DNA from: Atriophallophorus winterbourni
Taxonomy: Eukaryota > Platyhelminthes > Trematoda > Plagiorchiida > Microphallidae
Length of the DNA stretch: 64,000 bases
Assembly: GCA_013407085.1 (NCBI GenBank)
Contig: JACCGJ010000680.1
Coordinates: forward strand, 62,001-126,000
Direction of reading: 5' to 3'
Below the pieces are notes generated by a model. The model ran no database searches and was not told the DNA's origin. It saw only the letters and a list, made by a program, of their open reading frames with translations. Both the position numbers and the translations under genes were made by a program. Below are positions 63,690-64,000 of this stretch, one piece after another; position 1 is the stretch's first letter, and each line of letters opens with the position of its first letter.

Positions 63690-64000
63690 CGCTGTGCGCT
63701 AGTTATCTACCTACGGGGCTTCTCTCCGGATTTTTCCTCGGGGTTTTCTCCCAAAGCCTTTCCCGCAATCGGGTGACCCACAAGGCAGTGGGGGTTTGGG
63801 GTCAGGGTTTTCCTTCCCCTAGATGGATTGCCAGTAGCTGACAAGCTCCATCTGCCCGGAGCAAACTGGTTTTAAGGCGCCAGTCACCCGCCTTCGCCCC
63901 TTCTCCTGTCAGTAAGAGCAGTTCCGCCGGGCTTGTGAAAGCCACTCGTGCAGGCCAGGAGTGGGACTTGGTTGTCAGAGGCTATTTGAGACGCACGCCA
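63690..64000 (+). mobile_element. GC-rich sequence at window edge, probably the 5' part of another retroelement
   Basis: The composition changes sharply to GC-rich text with no coding frame I recognise. It looks like an untranslated leader of a young element that continues beyond 64000. This is inference from composition and context. Confidence 0.4.

Overview
The window is AT-rich eukaryotic nuclear DNA from an invertebrate. A flatworm, most likely a digenean trematode, is the best guess. Direct observations behind this are an innexin gene (a family of invertebrate gap-junction proteins), a 33-nt intron in a second gene, and many broken non-LTR retrotransposons of CR1 and RTE type (compare SR1 and SR2 of Schistosoma) plus a Penelope-like element. 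The species is inference. There are no bacterial operons, CRISPR arrays or rRNA genes. Nearly all protein-like reading frames outside the two genes below are transposon debris or antisense shadows.

Gene 1 is an innexin on the minus strand. Five coding exons join in perfect phase: 33290-33821, 11838-12067, 9002-9494, 4194-4713 and 2046-2685. They give an 804-residue protein with four membrane segments, paired extracellular cysteines and a YYQW signature. It is about twice the usual innexin size because of a 150-residue tail before TM1 and a roughly 270-residue cytoplasmic loop. The exon boundaries come from reading splice sites and frames; no single long open frame shows the gene. Intron 1 is about 21 kb long and holds a second, frame-shifted copy of exon 1 (18162-18695).

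That second copy exists because about 13.7 kb is repeated in direct tandem: copy A 15134-28870 and copy B 29874-41963, the start of B being hidden in a 1000-N gap. The outer parts of the two copies look identical, while an inner block (about 17.7-21.5 kb against 32.8-36.6 kb) is clearly diverged. B also lacks 2034 bp that A has. A 5-bp microhomology (CAAGC) marks the predicted junction. A real duplication and a haplotype or assembly artefact are both possible.

Gene 2 is an ankyrin-repeat protein on the minus strand (ASB-like), with exons 59515-59866, 59347-59481 and about 58260-58483. Its 3' end was not found. A 33-nt intron separates the first two exons.

The rest is a repeat landscape. From 42 to 55 kb there are RTE and CR1 remnants, including one almost complete but dead RTE element at 45.7-48.7 kb. 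From 54.8 to 60.8 kb a short dispersed repeat occurs in both orientations. From 61.7 to 64 kb lies a GC-richer cluster: a CR1 reverse transcriptase, a roughly 314-nt element inserted next to it with a 15-bp target-site duplication, an inverted second copy of that element, and the edge of another GC-rich element.
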